A stretch of 64,000 bases of DNA from positions 124,001 to 188,000 of the forward strand of contig CAVVZZ010000011.1 of the NCBI GenBank assembly GCA_963752915.1. The letters are read 5' to 3'. Source of the stretch: DATJPR01 sp963752915 (GTDB lineage: Bacteria; Bacteroidota; Ignavibacteria; UBA10030; UBA6906). This document shows positions 63,353 to 64,000 of this stretch, piece after piece (position 1 is the first letter of the stretch; every line of letters begins with the position of its first letter). The notes below the pieces were generated by a model, which searched no databases, was not told where the DNA came from, and saw nothing but the letters and a program-made list of their open reading frames with translations. The translations under genes were made by a program, and so were the position numbers.

Positions 63353-64000
63353 CTACACCAGCGTGGGTTCTTTGAACTGCACCGACTTCCAGGAAGCAAA
63401 TCTCTCCTTACACCGGGTCCTCTGGTATTTTCCCGTCGAGGTTACGGGAACTTCCTCTGCAAATACGACGACCTTCGGGGTCTTGGCGAAGGGAAGATGC
63501 TTCCGGCAAAATGCCAGGATGCGATCTTCGCTGACTTCAGCATCCGGTTTGAGACTGACCAGCGCGCCCACTTCCTCTCCGTACCAGTCGTTTTCAAACC
63601 CAACCGCGATTCCGGCGGAGACGCCGGGGATGTGCATGAGGACTTCGTCGATCTCGAAGGGTGAGATGTTCACACCTCCGCGGATGATGATTTCCTTGAT
63701 CCTCCCGGTAATAAAGAAGAACTTTCTTTCTTCATCGTCGTAGAGGAAGAAGCCCTCGTCCCCGCTGTGGAACCAACCGTGCCTGAAGGTCTCGGCATTG
63801 GTTTCGGGGTTGTTGAGGTATCGACGCATAACATTATGCCCCCGGATCACGATCTCTCCGCGTTCGCCCTCGTTCAGGGCATTGCCCTCCGGATCAAGGA
63901 TTGTCATCTCGTTTGACGGCAGGGGGAGACCGATCGATGGAAATCCATGCTTGGTCAACCATGCCCGATGTTCCGGCGTTTCCTGATCGATCGGGAGGAA
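63353..64000 (-). CDS. Acyl-CoA synthetase/AMP-binding enzyme, C-terminal part (runs off window end)
   Basis: 216 residues, open to base 64000. Adenylate-forming motifs: HSGDEGFFLYDD (A7), GRIKEIIIRGGVNISPFEID (A8, hinge), and the catalytic Lys in TSTGKYQR (A10). The C-terminal domain is complete (stop at 63353). Such enzymes activate fatty or other organic acids to acyl-CoA. N-terminal domain lies outside the window. Confidence 0.93.
   Translation of the reverse strand, partial: FLPIDQETPEHRAWLTKHGFPSIGLPLPSNEMTILDPEGNALNEGERGEIVIRGHNVMRRYLNNPETNAETFRHGWFHSGDEGFFLYDDEERKFFFITGRIKEIIIRGGVNISPFEIDEVLMHIPGVSAGIAVGFENDWYGEEVGALVSLKPDAEVSEDRILAFCRKHLPFAKTPKVVVFAEEVPVTSTGKYQRTRCKERFASWKSVQFKEPTLV

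Overview
This window appears to come from a moderately GC-rich, Gram-negative member of the Bacteroidota/Chlorobi group, most likely an Ignavibacteria-like lineage. That placement is an inference. It rests on secreted enzymes ending in type IX secretion sorting domains (NYPNPFNP motif plus a C-terminal beta domain), PorV/PorQ-like outer-membrane proteins, an STN-type TonB receptor next to an ECF sigma/FecR pair, a giant beta-propeller sensor kinase, and a group 3b sulfhydrogenase operon.

Layout. 1-5 kb: a truncated SPFH-like membrane protein, a 'Reg_prop' sensor histidine kinase and a decayed TPR fragment. 5-9.3 kb: two secreted esterases, a CE15 glucuronoyl-esterase-like protein (frameshifted) and an SGNH hydrolase, with an orphan sorting domain between them; together they suit xylan or pectin side-chain removal. 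9.3-11.6 kb: a four-helix-bundle S23 protein with a decayed partial copy, tRNA-Asp, and about 1.2 kb of gene-poor DNA. 11.6-14.3 kb: two surface/lipoprotein genes. 14.7-21.2 kb: a GlxA-type regulator, an exported zinc-ribbon/DJ-1 protein, and an RND efflux adaptor with a frameshifted pump. 21.4-27.5 kb: a DUF4153 membrane protein, an ECF sigma/anti-sigma pair, a truncated Tat protein, an alkyltransferase-like protein, and a vWA lipoprotein/membrane protein pair. 27.8-34.8 kb: tandem PorV-like proteins, DinB, then divergent sigma // FecR-TonB receptor. 34.8-39.5 kb: lipoproteins, including a BsuPI-serpin-BsuPI protease-inhibitor cluster. 39.6-41.8 kb: a lipoprotein and a second sigma/anti-sigma pair. 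42.0-44.7 kb: the tRNA-linked tandem array. 45.3-51.6 kb: a complete TolC-MFP-RND efflux operon plus a small lipoprotein. 51.7-55.6 kb: housekeeping genes (Sua5/YrdC, receiver protein, Der, Upp, Nth). 55.8-60.3 kb: the sulfhydrogenase operon with an embedded cyclic-nucleotide-binding gene. 60.4-64 kb: HD protein, DUF1207 protein, rhodanese, an outer-membrane protein and a truncated acyl-CoA synthetase.

The most unusual feature is at 42198-44744. Six head-to-tail units of exactly 412 bp end in an intact tRNA-Pro(CGG) gene. Each unit starts with the 5' part of that tRNA, carries an 80-bp hairpin-rich insert with inverted termini placed exactly in the tRNA D-loop, continues through a tRNA-like anticodon segment that supplies a Shine-Dalgarno, and then encodes an 85-aa GIY-YIG nuclease. 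All six proteins are identical, while five DNA positions vary among the copies, all silently. A shorter relic unit lies just upstream. This looks like a tRNA-targeting nuclease element that has amplified in place.

Two features recur across the window: short-period degenerate 'word' repeats at many gene ends, and single-base frameshifts in several otherwise intact genes, which could be assembly errors or real decay.
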